Source: Aerococcaceae bacterium zg-252 (GTDB lineage: Bacteria > Bacillota > Bacilli > Lactobacillales > Aerococcaceae). Taken from it: DNA of 64,000 bases. Positions 11,387 to 21,799 of the stretch are shown here, piece after piece. The notes beneath the pieces are model-generated. The model was not told the origin of the DNA and searched no databases. It saw only the letters and a list, made by a program, of their open reading frames with translations. Every line of letters begins with the position of its first letter. Within the stretch, counting starts at the first letter, position 1. Where the stretch lies: the NCBI GenBank assembly GCA_016237705.1, contig CP066204.1, forward strand, positions 1 through 64,000, read 5' to 3'. Position numbers and translations under genes: made by a program.

Positions 11387-11686
11387 ATGAGTCAACCAAC
11401 TAAGTATGAAATTTTATACATTATTCGTCCTGATATGAACGATGATGCTAAGAAAGAATTAGTAGAACGTTTTGATGGAATTTTAAGAGATAATGGAACT
11501 ACAGTTGTTGAGTCTAAAGACTGGGCGAAAAAACGTTTTGCATATGAAATTAACGATTACAAAGAAGGTATTTACCACTTAGTAAACGTTGAAGCAACAG
11601 ATGCAAAAGGTATTGATGAATTTGCTCGTTTAGCTCGTATTAGTCGTGATATTTTACGTCACATGATCGTTAAAATCGAAGACTAA
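11387..11686 (+). CDS. rpsF: 30S ribosomal protein S6
   Basis: S6 is a primary-fold protein that binds S18 on the 30S platform. The 99-residue sequence has the family pattern [10 protein letters not shown] at the N-terminus and [22 protein letters not shown] in the middle. The ATG at 11387 follows AAGGAGGTG. It begins the conserved rpsF-ssb-rpsR operon. A parS site starts 3 bases after its stop codon. Confidence 0.99.
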   Translation: MSQPTKYEILYIIRPDMNDDAKKELVERFDGILRDNGTTVVESKDWAKKRFAYEINDYKEGIYHLVNVEATDAKGIDEFARLARISRDILRHMIVKIED

Positions 11687-11689
11687 TAA

Positions 11690-11705
11690 TGTTTCACGTG
11701 AAACA
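11690..11705. other. parS centromere site 1
   Basis: The 16-base perfect palindrome TGTTTCACGTGAAACA is identical to the consensus ParB (Spo0J) binding site. It sits between rpsF and ssb, inside an operon. ParB nucleates here, spreads and loads SMC. No parA or parB gene is in the window; in Firmicutes they usually lie on the other side of dnaA. Confidence 0.95.
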
Positions 11706-11725
11706 CTTTGAAGGAGGATTTCGAA

Positions 11726-12226
11726 ATGAATAATGTACAACTAATAGGTCGTTTAACTAGAGATGTAGAGTTAAGACATACTTCTTCTGGAACAGCTGTT
11801 GGTACTTTTACACTTGCTGTAAATCGTACTTTTCAAAATCAACAAGGTGAGCGTGAGGCAGATTTTATCAACTGTGTGATTTGGAGAAAGCAAGCTGAAA
11901 CATTAGCTCAATATACGAGAAAAGGTTCGCAAATTGCAGTCGATGGTCGAATCCAAACTCGGAATTATGAAAATCAACAAGGTCAAAAGGTCTATGTTAC
12001 AGAAGTCGTAGTCAATAATTTTTACTTTATTGAAACTCGTGCTCAAAGTGAACAACGATCACAAAATGATTTTGGTGGTAATTCATATTCTCAGCCATCT
12101 AATAATAGTTTCCAAAATCACAACAATTATTCATTGAATAATGATTATAATCAAAATAGTTCTCCATTCTCTGAATTTTCAGACGGTGGACCGATAAATT
12201 TATCGGAAGATGATTTACCATTCTAA
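11726..12226 (+). CDS. ssb: Single-stranded DNA-binding protein
   Basis: SSB coats single-stranded DNA during replication and recombination. The OB fold occupies residues 1-105 ([17 protein letters not shown] and later [12 protein letters not shown]). A Gln/Asn/Ser-rich flexible linker follows, and the conserved acidic tip DDLPF at the C-terminus recruits partners. The start ATG 11726 is 6 bases after AAGGAGG; the in-frame TTG at 11708 precedes that site. This gives 166 residues. It lies between rpsF and rpsR, where SSB is normally produced in stoichiometric support of replication. Confidence 0.98.
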   Translation: MNNVQLIGRLTRDVELRHTSSGTAVGTFTLAVNRTFQNQQGEREADFINCVIWRKQAETLAQYTRKGSQIAVDGRIQTRNYENQQGQKVYVTEVVVNNFYFIETRAQSEQRSQNDFGGNSYSQPSNNSFQNHNNYSLNNDYNQNSSPFSEFSDGGPINLSEDDLPF

Positions 12227-12262
12227 TTCTAGAAAAGCTAGAATCGATAAGGAGGAATAAAC

Positions 12263-12496
12263 ATGGGTCAACGTCGTGGCGGAAGACGCAGAAGAAAAGT
12301 ATGTTTCTTCTGTGCTAACCATATTGATCATCCTGATTACAAAGATGTTGAATTATTAAAACGATTCATCTCAGAAAAAGGTAAAATTTTACCTCGTCGT
12401 GTAACAGGTACTTGTGCGAAACATCAACGTGCTTTAACATTAGCAATTAAACGTGCAAGAATTATGGGCTTATTACCATTTACAGTACAAGACTAA
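12263..12496 (+). CDS. rpsR: 30S ribosomal protein S18
   Basis: S18 binds S6 on the 30S platform. The 77-residue basic protein begins [12 protein letters not shown] and contains CFFCANH and GTCAKHQR, so it is a cysteine-containing version able to bind zinc. The ATG follows AAGGAGG by 7 bases. It is the last gene of the rpsF operon, ended by the terminator at 12506. Confidence 0.98.
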   Translation: MGQRRGGRRRRKVCFFCANHIDHPDYKDVELLKRFISEKGKILPRRVTGTCAKHQRALTLAIKRARIMGLLPFTVQD

Positions 12497-12505
12497 TAAT
12501 GATAG

Positions 12506-12536
12506 GGTGTATTCTGTTTCAGAGTACACCTTTTTT
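12506..12536 (+). terminator. Terminator of the rpsF-ssb-rpsR operon
   Basis: An 11-bp stem with one G-U pair (12506-12516 with 12520-12530), a TTT loop and six T residues form a classic intrinsic terminator. The parS palindrome begins in the last T of the tract. Confidence 0.9.
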
Positions 12537-12551
12537 GTTTCACGTGAAACA
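12536..12551. other. parS centromere site 2
   Basis: This is a second exact copy of TGTTTCACGTGAAACA, 846 bases from the first. It lies between the rpsR terminator and the gdpP promoter. Confidence 0.95.
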
Positions 12552-12583
12552 ATTTAGTAGAGATAGAATGAAATGAAAAAATA

Positions 12584-12592
12584 TGGTATAAT
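12584..12592 (+). promoter_or_regulatory. Extended -10 promoter for gdpP
   Basis: TGG followed by TATAAT (12587-12592) is a strong extended -10 element; the -35 region is poor. Transcription would begin near 12599, downstream of the most upstream in-frame ATG (12573), and this affects the choice of the gdpP start. Confidence 0.7.
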
Positions 12593-12599
12593 TAATACA

Positions 12600-14612
12600 A
12601 TGAATAGAGGTGTTAATATTAAGAAAGAAAAGATTTTGAAAATATTACAACAATTTCATGAGTTGAGTTTTAGTTGGCAAATTTATAGTGTGAGTGTCCT
12701 ATATTTATTGATTACGATGATTGCATTTGTTCGTAAGTGGGAAATTGGGATTCTATTATTCGTACTCTTTCTACTCATTGTAGTTTTATTAGCCTATAAT
12801 ATTAATCGCTTTATATTTAGCGTTAATGAAGTAGCTGGTAAATTAGTAATGAACTTAGATAATATTAAAGATGATGTCATGAATCACACTCCAATTGGTA
12901 TATTGATGTATGATGAAGAAAATCGTGTGGTATGGGGAAATCATTCTGCTCTATCCATTATTAATAAAAATGATATTGTAGGAAAAAAACTCGAACAACT
13001 TTCAGATGAATTTACAAAAATTTTAAGTTTAAGTGATACTTGGGATATTATAAAATTTTCAGGAAAAACGTATAAAATAGCACATAAGTCAGATGTAAAG
13101 ACTATTTATTGGATTGATTTTGAAAAAGAAAATGAAATTATTGAATATAAAAAATATAATCAATTAGTCTTTGGCTATTTATTGATTGATGATTATGATG
13201 AATTAGTTCAATCCTTGAATGATCAAGAAGTAGCTGATTTTGATGCAACATTAGTCACGAAATTGAATGAATGGGCGCAAGAGTTTGATGTTTATTTGAA
13301 ACGTATTGAAGATGATAAATATATGATGCTATTAAATAAAGTAGCATTGGAAAAAATAGAGGAATTTGAATTCAAATTTTTTAGTGAATTGCGTGATGAT
13401 TATCATTCAAAAAATAGTCCTTTGTCATTTAGTTTAGGTATTGCTTATGCGAATGTTGAACAGTTTGTGATCAGCGATTTAGCCAAAGAGGCTCAATTCA
13501 ATTTAGACTTAGCTTTAGCTCGTGGTGGCGATCAAATTGTTGTAAAGGCAAATGATGAATCAGCAAGATTTTATGGTGGTGAAACACAACTACAAGGGAA
13601 TCGTACCAATACTCGTTCTAAATTAGTTTATCAAGCACTCATTAATCAAATTAAGCAAGCGAGCAATGTTTTGATTGCAGGACATGTCTATCCAGATATG
13701 GATTCAATTGGTTCGGCATTAGGTATCTATAAAATTGTGACAGAACAACGTAAAATGGCTAAAATCATTGTTAATGAGTCGCAATTTAATTCGGATATTC
13801 AACAATTGCTTTCCAGTCCACAAATCAGTTATAATTTGAAAAATATCTTTTTAAATCATGATTCTGTGCGTGAATATATGTCATCAAAGACATTGATTAT
13901 TTTAGTCGATCATCATCGTCCATCTTTATCAGAAGCGAAAGAACTGATTTTAAAAGGATATAATACGGTTATCATTGATCATCATAGACGTAGTGAAGAT
14001 TTTCCTGCTCAGTCGGTTTTAACTTATATTGAGCCGTATGCGTCTTCTACTGGGGAATTAATTACGGAATTCTTTATGAATATGCGAAATACGATTGAGT
14101 CATTAAATCATTTTGAAGCGACAGCATTATTAGCTGGTATTATTGTCGATACGAATAATTTTTCAAATCGTACAGGGTCACGTACTTTTGATGCAGCGAG
14201 CTATTTAAAAGGTCGAGGTGCTGATACGGAACAAATTCAACGGATTTTAAAAGAAGATTTAGAACTCGTTAAAAAACGAAATCATTTAATTGAAAAGACT
14301 GAAATTGTTTATGATGAATATGCTATTTCATGTGGAACAGATGAAACGATTATTGATAACATAACAGCAGCTCAAGCAGCAGATAATATGTTGAATTTAA
14401 AACATGTAGAAGCGTCATTCGTTATTTATCGTAGAAGTGCTGATACCGTAGCTATTAGTGCAAGAAGTATTGGGCAAGTCAATGTTCAAAAAATTATGGA
14501 GTCTTTAGGTGGTGGTGGTCACTTGTCGAATGCAGCTACTCAGATTGACCAAGTTACCGTTGAAGAAGTAAAACAATTATTATTAGAAAAAATAGAGAAT
14601 AGGCGGGATTAA
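12600..14612 (+). CDS. gdpP: Cyclic-di-AMP phosphodiesterase GdpP (DHH/DHHA1, degenerate GGDEF)
   Basis: GdpP hydrolyses c-di-AMP to pApA and so controls osmotic balance and cell-wall homeostasis. Two N-terminal membrane helices (about residues 22-65) are followed by a PAS-like domain, a degenerate GGDEF domain, a DHH domain with PDMDSIGSA, VDHHRPS and IIDHHRR, and a DHHA1 domain with GGGGHLSNAA. The start is uncertain. ATG 12573 lies upstream of the likely transcription start, ATG 12600 would be nearly leaderless, and an ATT at 12618 is the only codon with a good site (AGAGGTG) in front. rplI follows after 3 bases, the standard gdpP-rplI-dnaB order. Confidence 0.95.
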   Translation: MNRGVNIKKEKILKILQQFHELSFSWQIYSVSVLYLLITMIAFVRKWEIGILLFVLFLLIVVLLAYNINRFIFSVNEVAGKLVMNLDNIKDDVMNHTPIGILMYDEENRVVWGNHSALSIINKNDIVGKKLEQLSDEFTKILSLSDTWDIIKFSGKTYKIAHKSDVKTIYWIDFEKENEIIEYKKYNQLVFGYLLIDDYDELVQSLNDQEVADFDATLVTKLNEWAQEFDVYLKRIEDDKYMMLLNKVALEKIEEFEFKFFSELRDDYHSKNSPLSFSLGIAYANVEQFVISDLAKEAQFNLDLALARGGDQIVVKANDESARFYGGETQLQGNRTNTRSKLVYQALINQIKQASNVLIAGHVYPDMDSIGSALGIYKIVTEQRKMAKIIVNESQFNSDIQQLLSSPQISYNLKNIFLNHDSVREYMSSKTLIILVDHHRPSLSEAKELILKGYNTVIIDHHRRSEDFPAQSVLTYIEPYASSTGELITEFFMNMRNTIESLNHFEATALLAGIIVDTNNFSNRTGSRTFDAASYLKGRGADTEQIQRILKEDLELVKKRNHLIEKTEIVYDEYAISCGTDETIIDNITAAQAADNMLNLKHVEASFVIYRRSADTVAISARSIGQVNVQKIMESLGGGGHLSNAATQIDQVTVEEVKQLLLEKIENRRD

Positions 14613-14615
14613 TCG

Positions 14616-15065
14616 ATGAAAGTTATTTTATTATCAGATGTAAAAAAACAAGGGAAAAAAGGCCAAGTTATTGAAGTATCAGAAGGATACGGAAGAAACT
14701 TTTTAATTAAAAATGGTTTAGCAAAGTTAGCTGATAATGCAGCAATGAGTCAATTGAAAGCTGAGAATGCTTTTAAAGCTAAAAAAGCTGAAGAAGAATT
14801 ACAAGAAGCAAAAGAATTAAAGAAACAAATCGAAGATGAAAAAACAGTCGTTGTGATTAAAGCAAAAGCTGGAGACGGAAGATTATTCGGTACGATTCCA
14901 ACAAAACAAATTGCAGAAGAATTGAATAAGCAATATAAAATTGAAATTGATAAGCGTAAAATTCAATTAGAACAAAACTTATCTGCATTAGGTTATCATC
15001 ATGTTGAAGTTAAATTACATCATGATGTGACAGCGAAGATTAATGTTCATGTAGTTGAAGCTTAG
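14616..15065 (+). CDS. rplI: 50S ribosomal protein L9
   Basis: L9 binds the L1-stalk side of the 50S subunit and helps maintain the reading frame. The 149-residue protein has the N-terminal signature [31 protein letters not shown] split across the start, the long central helix ([19 protein letters not shown]) and a C-terminal domain. Its ATG is 3 bases after the gdpP stop, so the pair is translationally coupled. A hairpin terminator follows at 15078. Confidence 0.98.
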   Translation: MKVILLSDVKKQGKKGQVIEVSEGYGRNFLIKNGLAKLADNAAMSQLKAENAFKAKKAEEELQEAKELKKQIEDEKTVVVIKAKAGDGRLFGTIPTKQIAEELNKQYKIEIDKRKIQLEQNLSALGYHHVEVKLHHDVTAKINVHVVEA

Positions 15066-15077
15066 AGTTGAAATAGA

Positions 15078-15112
15078 GAAACGATAGTGTCAGTGACTGT
15101 CGTTTCTTTTTA
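15078..15112 (+). terminator. Terminator after rplI
   Basis: An 11-bp stem with one G-U pair (15078-15088 with 15096-15106), a 7-base loop and a T tract form the hairpin. It may attenuate rather than fully separate rplI from dnaB, as no strong dnaB promoter is evident. Confidence 0.8.
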
Positions 15113-15182
15113 ATTGTTTATACATTGCAAGTTAATGTATATTTTAGTACACTTATTAAGGGTTAAGAAAGAAGGTGTTATT

Positions 15183-16568
15183 GTGCAATTATTATCAGAA
15201 GAACGTGAAATGCCACATGATATTTTAGCTGAGCAATCAGTATTAGGGGCATTATTAATTGATCCAACAAAAATTGGAACGGTACAAGCTATTTTACAAG
15301 TAGATGATTTTTATAAGCGAGCACATCAATTAATTTTTGAGGCAATGGAGCGTGTATTTGACCGAGATGGTTCATTCGACTACGGTACATTGATGATTTC
15401 TTTGAATGCCACAGATGCACTAGAAAATGCAGGTGGTGAAGAATATTTAGCTGAAATTATTTCGAGAGCACCGTCTGTCTACTATACTGAAACGTATGCA
15501 GTCACTGTAAAAAATCAATCCATTTTACGGAAATTAATTGCGGCATCAACAACGATTATGTCGGACGCTTTTCAAGCAGAAGAAAATATTCAAGATGTGT
15601 TAGACCGAAGTGAAAAGCTAATTTTATCTATCGGTGAAAATAATCAAAGTAATAAGCCACAAGAGATGAATCGTTTAATTAAAGAAGCGTTTGATAGAAT
15701 TATTAAACTCTCAGAAGAGAAACGAGAAATTGTAGGATTGCCGTCTGGATATATTGATTTAGATAGGCTTACAAGTGGATTTCAACCTGACCAACTAATT
15801 ATTTTAGCTGCTCGTCCGTCTGTTGGTAAAACAGCATTTGCTTTAAATATTGCACAAAATGTTGGGACGAAATCAAAAGTGCCAGTTGTTATTTTCTCGC
15901 TTGAAATGGGTGCCATTGATATGGTCTATCGAATGATTTGTGCTGAGGGAAATATTCACGCTGGAAATTTAAAAACAGGACAACTCACTGATGATGAATG
16001 GAATAGTTTGACAGTTGCAACGGATACTTTAAAAAATGCACCGATTTTTATTGATGATACAGCTGGTATTCGAGTGAATGAAATTCGTGCAAAGTGTAGA
16101 AGGCTTAAACAAGAAAATCCAGATTTAGGTTTAATTGTGATTGATTATCTGCAATTAATCGAGGGAAATGGTAGAGAAAACCGACAACAAGAAGTATCAG
16201 AAATTTCACGTCAATTGAAGAAATTAGCGAAAGAATTAAGTGTGCCGATTATTGCTCTATCGCAATTATCAAGGGGATTAGAACATCGACAAAATAAACG
16301 ACCGATGTTAAGCGATATTCGAGAATCTGGTTCGATAGAACAAGACGCAGATATTGTGGCATTTTTATATCGTGAAGATTATCATCAACAAGAAGGCGAT
16401 GAAGAAACCGAAAAAACAGATGATTTACCGGATAATAGTGTTGAAGTGATTTTAGCTAAAAATCGTAGTGGTGCTCGTGATACAGTACGATTACTCTTTA
16501 CAAAAGAGTATAATAAATTTTCTAGTTTGACGTATATGCCAGAACCACCGATTAATTCATTTGGATAA
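15183..16568 (+). CDS. dnaB: Replicative DNA helicase DnaB (DnaC in B. subtilis naming)
   Basis: This hexameric 5'-3' helicase drives the replication fork. The N-terminal primase-interacting domain begins MPHDILAEQSVLGALL. The RecA-type motor has Walker A AARPSVGKTAFAL and Walker B LIVIDYLQLI, with the C-terminal KNRSGARDT. No intein is present. I chose GTG 15183 (residues VQLLSEEREMPHD), which has AGAAGGTG upstream, over a TTG 69 bases earlier that encodes an atypical extension. The product has 461 residues. It is convergent with purA across a bidirectional terminator. Confidence 0.97.
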   Translation: MQLLSEEREMPHDILAEQSVLGALLIDPTKIGTVQAILQVDDFYKRAHQLIFEAMERVFDRDGSFDYGTLMISLNATDALENAGGEEYLAEIISRAPSVYYTETYAVTVKNQSILRKLIAASTTIMSDAFQAEENIQDVLDRSEKLILSIGENNQSNKPQEMNRLIKEAFDRIIKLSEEKREIVGLPSGYIDLDRLTSGFQPDQLIILAARPSVGKTAFALNIAQNVGTKSKVPVVIFSLEMGAIDMVYRMICAEGNIHAGNLKTGQLTDDEWNSLTVATDTLKNAPIFIDDTAGIRVNEIRAKCRRLKQENPDLGLIVIDYLQLIEGNGRENRQQEVSEISRQLKKLAKELSVPIIALSQLSRGLEHRQNKRPMLSDIRESGSIEQDADIVAFLYREDYHQQEGDEETEKTDDLPDNSVEVILAKNRSGARDTVRLLFTKEYNKFSSLTYMPEPPINSFG

Positions 16569-16575
16569 TAAATTA

Positions 16576-16620
16576 AAATACTCCATATTTAGAATGTCAT
16601 CTAAGTATGGAGTATTTGTT
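16576..16620. terminator. Bidirectional terminator between dnaB and purA
   Basis: An 18-bp stem with one G-U pair (16576-16593 with 16600-16617) and a 6-base loop has A/T-rich flanks on both sides. It ends the convergent dnaB and purA transcripts. Confidence 0.9.
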
Positions 16621-16634
16621 ATATTGTGAATTGA

Positions 16635-17933
<1,299 letters not shown>

Positions 17934-17941
17934 TCATTTCG

Positions 17942-18817
17942 TCATTTATTATGATGGTATGGTTCAACATGCACATCGCAATCATACACACTATAATTAT
18001 ACGATAAAATTCGTTCAATGTCTTCCGTAATATTATGTGATTCAATAACTGACAGATTTCCGTCAATTTCAATGGTAACATCTACATATATTTTATTACC
18101 ACTTAAACGTGCTCGTAAATTTGGAACATTGAATACTCTTGGATGTTTAATAATGCTTGCATGATATTTTTGAAGTTCTTCTTTATCAAAACCGTCTGAT
18201 AATACAAAGGAAGATTCTTTAAAAATATCAAAAGCAGTACGAATAATTAATAAAGAAACAATAACTGAAATAACGGTATCTAGAAATGGTAGATTAATCT
18301 TTGTCCCCATTGCACCAATCAAAGTTCCTATACTGATGATTAAATCATTTCTCATATCGGCAACTGTTGCTTTTAATCCAAGACTCTTTGTTTTAATTGC
18401 CATTTTTTTAATGTATTGTCTTGTTAAAGATAACACAATCATTGAAATAAGAGATACATAGATAGCTTTTATATCTGTTTGAATGTAATCTTGCGTAATT
18501 AATCGTGAAATACTACTTGTAAACACTTCAAATCCAATTGTAAACATAATAACGGCAGTAATAAAACTAGCTAATGTTTCAAATTTTGAATGATCGAAAT
18601 GATGATCATCGTCGGCTGGTTTTTTTGATAATTGAAGCCCGACGAATACCGATAAGGAAGTAAATATATCGGATAAATTATTCAATCCGTCAGCATGTAA
18701 TGAGATTGAATGAAAGTAGTGACCAGCAATTAATTTTAATATGGCTAAAATTAAATACACACAAATACCAATAGCTGCCCCTTGTGCAGCTATTGTTGTG
18801 TTTTTTTGATAATTCAT
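17942..18817 (-). CDS. Cation diffusion facilitator family transporter
   Basis: This membrane transporter probably exports divalent metal (Zn, Mn, Fe or Co; the substrate is not readable). Six helices occupy residues about 10-210. The metal-site motifs are HADGLNNLSD in helix 2 (H41, D42, D49) and a second acidic site in helix 5 (TVADMRNDL). The cytosolic C-terminal domain ends with HVEPYHHNK. The 291-residue length is typical of YeaB-like members. The ATG at 18817 follows AGAGGA. It precedes purA on the minus strand. Confidence 0.93.
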   Translation of the reverse strand: MNYQKNTTIAAQGAAIGICVYLILAILKLIAGHYFHSISLHADGLNNLSDIFTSLSVFVGLQLSKKPADDDHHFDHSKFETLASFITAVIMFTIGFEVFTSSISRLITQDYIQTDIKAIYVSLISMIVLSLTRQYIKKMAIKTKSLGLKATVADMRNDLIISIGTLIGAMGTKINLPFLDTVISVIVSLLIIRTAFDIFKESSFVLSDGFDKEELQKYHASIIKHPRVFNVPNLRARLSGNKIYVDVTIEIDGNLSVIESHNITEDIERILSYNYSVYDCDVHVEPYHHNK

Positions 18818-18858
18818 AATTGAAATCCTCTTTTCGTGGGAACTAAGTCAGGTAAACA

Positions 18859-19776
18859 TTATCGATATATCGCCCAGTAATTCAGCCCTTCATTTAAAAA
18901 GATAGAAGAATCAATCCCTTGAAGACTAAACATTTTTTGAGCATTATCATTTGGGTCGTTGACATAGACTTTTTCACCGTCATAGCCACGAATAATTAAA
19001 ATGTGACCAACTTCTGTAAAGTGACCCGGACTAACAGAGGCGATAATTACTTTGCCGTCTTGTACGGCTTGCATGGCAGCGTAAAAATCAGATCCAAAAT
19101 TTTCAAAGTAATAACCATGTTCCATAGCGAAATCATAGAAGATTTGCCAAGAAGTACCTTGATTATGGAGATAGTAATCATTCCCACTCCATTTGATAAT
19201 TTCTTGTGGTTCAATAATTTTGTTTTTGTAATAACTGTCTACCATTGCAAGTGAAACAATGGCACATCCATTTTCTCCTAATTGATTGGTTGTATTAGTA
19301 CCATAGGATGTTGTTCGCCATTTTACATCTTTTTGGAGCAGGAGTGGAATATCTAATTGTTTATTGATAGTATCTGTTTCTTTGGCTGGATGCTTAGGTA
19401 AGAATAAAAATCCACTTTCTTCAATATCCATGTTGGCATTTTTGATGGCGTCAATAATATCGTCTTGTGCCTGAAAATAGGAATTACCATAATTATCCTT
19501 GATTAATGTTGAGATTTTATCTACTAATTTTTTATCGTATAAATTTGAATGATTTAAAACATCAGTAATATTACTTTTGATTTCAGCTACTGTCGTGGTT
19601 TCATGAGTGACTGATTCAGTCGTTTGAGTGATAGTAGTAGTTTGAGTAGTACTCTCTACTAAATCACTCTGAATTTTTTGCTCCGATTCTTCTTTCAAAG
19701 CATTAATAGAAATTAAGCCAAACAATAATACGCTCAAAGTGAGAATAGTCATAGTTCGATGCATCTTTCGTTGCAT
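18859..19776 (-). CDS. Secreted or membrane-anchored C39-like cysteine peptidase
   Basis: The protein has a signal or anchor segment (residues 8-26), a Thr-rich low-complexity linker (residues 40-65, many TT pairs), a helical spacer, and a papain-like C39_2 domain from about residue 142. Catalytic candidates are C171 in ENGCAIVSLAMV, H258 in EVGHILIIRG and N273/D274 in VNDPND. No ABC exporter or bacteriocin gene is adjacent, so it is not a bacteriocin leader peptidase; the substrate is unknown and it may act on surface proteins or peptidoglycan. The ATG at 19776 follows GGAGGT. It is divergent from glnR, with 191 bases between. Confidence 0.82.
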   Translation of the reverse strand: MQRKMHRTMTILTLSVLLFGLISINALKEESEQKIQSDLVESTTQTTTITQTTESVTHETTTVAEIKSNITDVLNHSNLYDKKLVDKISTLIKDNYGNSYFQAQDDIIDAIKNANMDIEESGFLFLPKHPAKETDTINKQLDIPLLLQKDVKWRTTSYGTNTTNQLGENGCAIVSLAMVDSYYKNKIIEPQEIIKWSGNDYYLHNQGTSWQIFYDFAMEHGYYFENFGSDFYAAMQAVQDGKVIIASVSPGHFTEVGHILIIRGYDGEKVYVNDPNDNAQKMFSLQGIDSSIFLNEGLNYWAIYR

Positions 19777-19878
19777 AAAAACCTCCGATTATATTAATAT
19801 TATAGCTTAGTGTAACATAAAACTTAAGTTTGAAACACGGATAGGAAAAAATTTTAAAAAATTGTAACATATACAACA

Positions 19879-19895
19879 TGTAATAAAACATTACA
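19879..19895. promoter_or_regulatory. GlnR operator
   Basis: TGTAATAAAACATTACA is an exact match to the GlnR/TnrA consensus TGTNA-N7-TNACA. It is centred about 30 bases upstream of the glnR -35 box, so it predicts autoregulation of glnRA by GlnR when glutamine is plentiful. It lies in the region shared with the divergent C39 peptidase gene. Confidence 0.9.
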
Positions 19896-19913
19896 CAGTA
19901 AGTAAGGTTTTCG

Positions 19914-19942
19914 TTGACGCATGGAATGTTTACTCATATAAT
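19914..19942 (+). promoter_or_regulatory. glnRA promoter
   Basis: TTGACG (19914-19919), a 17-base spacer and TATAAT (19937-19942) form a near-consensus promoter 26 bases before glnR. Confidence 0.92.
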
Positions 19943-19967
19943 AAGGATAAAATTTTAGGAGGTTATC

Positions 19968-20309
19968 ATGATGGCACATAAAGAATTAAAAAAATCTTTA
20001 GCCATATTTCCGATCGGAACGGTGATGAGATTGACCGGTTTAACTGCAAGGCAAATTCGATATTATGAAGACTATCATTTAATTTCACCTGAAAGAACTG
20101 AAACAAATCGTCGACTATATTCATTGAATGATATTGACCGTTTGCTAGAAATAATGGATATGATTGATGACGGAATGACATTAAAAGGTATTCAAAAACA
20201 TTATCATAAGATAACTCACAATGATAGTTCAACGACTCATCAATTATTAACAGACCAAGATGTACGACGTATTTTGCAAGATGAATTAGATATTAGAATG
20301 AGATTTTAA
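19968..20309 (+). CDS. glnR: Nitrogen repressor GlnR (MerR family)
   Basis: GlnR represses glutamine synthetase and ammonium genes when nitrogen is abundant, sensing feedback-inhibited GlnA. The N-terminal MerR helix-turn-helix spans residues 14-80 ([20 protein letters not shown] and later [15 protein letters not shown]). At 113 residues the C-terminal sensing tail is somewhat short compared with the usual 120-135. The start is the first ATG of an ATGATG pair, after TAGGAGG. glnA follows, and a perfect GlnR operator precedes the promoter. Confidence 0.97.
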   Translation: MMAHKELKKSLAIFPIGTVMRLTGLTARQIRYYEDYHLISPERTETNRRLYSLNDIDRLLEIMDMIDDGMTLKGIQKHYHKITHNDSSTTHQLLTDQDVRRILQDELDIRMRF

Positions 20310-20329
20310 CATTAATGGAGGACAAAAGA

Positions 20330-21667
20330 ATGACTTGGACTAAAGAAGCAATTTTAAAAGATGCTAAGGAGAAAAATGTACGCTATATTCGTTTAATGTT
20401 TACGGATATTACCGGAAGAATTAAAAATGTTGAGGTACCGATTTCTCAATTAGAAAAAGCGTTAGATAATCAGATGATGTTTGACGGGTCTTCAATCGAG
20501 GGATTTGTACGGATTGAAGAAAGTGATATGTATTTAATTCCAGATTATTCGACTTGGTTAACATTTAATTGGGAAGAACATCAAGGAAAAGGTCGCATTG
20601 CACGTTTGATTTGTGATGTGGAAACACCTGATAGAGTAGCGTTTTCTGGTGACCCACGTGGTAATTTGAAACGTATTTTAAAGAAAATGACGGATATGGG
20701 CTTTACGAGTTTTAATTTAGGGCCAGAACCAGAATTTTTCTTATTCAAGTTAGATGAAAATGGAAAACCAACAATGAATTTGAATGATGAAGGTGGCTAT
20801 TTTGATTTAGCTCCAAATGATTTAGCAGAAAACTGCCGTCGTGATATTGTATTAGAGTTGGAAGATTTAGGATTTGAAATTGAAGCGAGTCACCATGAAG
20901 TTGCATCTGGCCAACATGAAATTGATTGGAAATATAGTGATGCGATTCGTGCTTGTGATTATATTCAAACATTTAAATTAATCGTTAAATCAGTTGCTCG
21001 CCGTCATAATTTGCATGCTACATTTATGCCAAAACCGGTATTTGGTATCGCAGGTTCGGGTATGCACTGTAATTTATCGTTATTTACCGAAGAGGGAAAT
21101 GCTTTTTATGATGCTGAGGCAGAAGACGGTTTATCACAAACAGCTAAATACTTCATTGGTGGTTTATTAAAATATGCTCGTGCATATACAGCTATTTGTA
21201 ATCCATTAGTGAACTCATATAAACGATTGGTTCCTGGATACGAAGCCCCTGTTTATATTGCATGGAGTGGGCAAAATCGTTCACCATTAATTCGTATTCC
21301 AGCTGCTAGAGGAAATTCAACACGTGTAGAAGTAAGAAGTGTAGATCCGTCTGCCAACCCATATTTAGCTTTATCTGTTTTATTAGCAGCAGGGCTAAAA
21401 GGAATCGAAGATAAAATTGAACCACCATTAGCAGTGGATCGTAATATTTATACGATGACTCGTGAAGAACGATTAGCTGAGGGTGTTGATGATTTACCGG
21501 GTTCATTACGTGAAGCATTAAAAGAATTGAAAAAAGAACCTGTTATTTTAGATGCATTAGGTGAGCATATTGCTCAAAACTTTATTGCTGAAAAAACAAT
21601 TGAATACTTCTCATATCAAAAACAAGTAACGCAATGGGAATTAGATAAATACTTGAATTTATACTAA
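20330..21667 (+). CDS. glnA: Glutamine synthetase, type I-alpha
   Basis: GlnA makes glutamine from glutamate, ammonia and ATP in a dodecamer. Signatures are FDGSSIEGF (about residue 50), the glutamate and metal segment [11 protein letters not shown], and the ATP-binding segment [12 protein letters not shown]. The 445-residue length and lack of the adenylylation tyrosine insert fit the Gram-positive I-alpha class, regulated by feedback and GlnR. The start is ATG 20330; the in-frame ATG at 20315 forms part of the ribosome site ATGGAGGA. Confidence 0.99.
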   Translation: MTWTKEAILKDAKEKNVRYIRLMFTDITGRIKNVEVPISQLEKALDNQMMFDGSSIEGFVRIEESDMYLIPDYSTWLTFNWEEHQGKGRIARLICDVETPDRVAFSGDPRGNLKRILKKMTDMGFTSFNLGPEPEFFLFKLDENGKPTMNLNDEGGYFDLAPNDLAENCRRDIVLELEDLGFEIEASHHEVASGQHEIDWKYSDAIRACDYIQTFKLIVKSVARRHNLHATFMPKPVFGIAGSGMHCNLSLFTEEGNAFYDAEAEDGLSQTAKYFIGGLLKYARAYTAICNPLVNSYKRLVPGYEAPVYIAWSGQNRSPLIRIPAARGNSTRVEVRSVDPSANPYLALSVLLAAGLKGIEDKIEPPLAVDRNIYTMTREERLAEGVDDLPGSLREALKELKKEPVILDALGEHIAQNFIAEKTIEYFSYQKQVTQWELDKYLNLY

Positions 21668-21683
21668 TCTGTTAATTCAGTCA

Positions 21684-21712
21684 TTGACTTTAAGGCGAAT
21701 GATGAGTAAAAT
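21684..21712 (+). promoter_or_regulatory. pyrFE promoter
   Basis: TTGACT (21684-21689), a 17-base spacer and TAAAAT (21707-21712) lie 143 bases before pyrF. The implied leader of about 135 nucleotides contains a hairpin (21738-21754) and the terminator at 21800. Confidence 0.72.
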
Positions 21713-21799
21713 GACTGTGAATACAGCGTACTTTAAAAATGTTCGAGAAGCATTCAAGTAACTGATTAATGTTGAATAATATTTTTCTGATACAAAGAT

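Noticed and set aside
15183-16568. Intein in dnaB
   Set aside because: The protein has normal length and continuous motor motifs.
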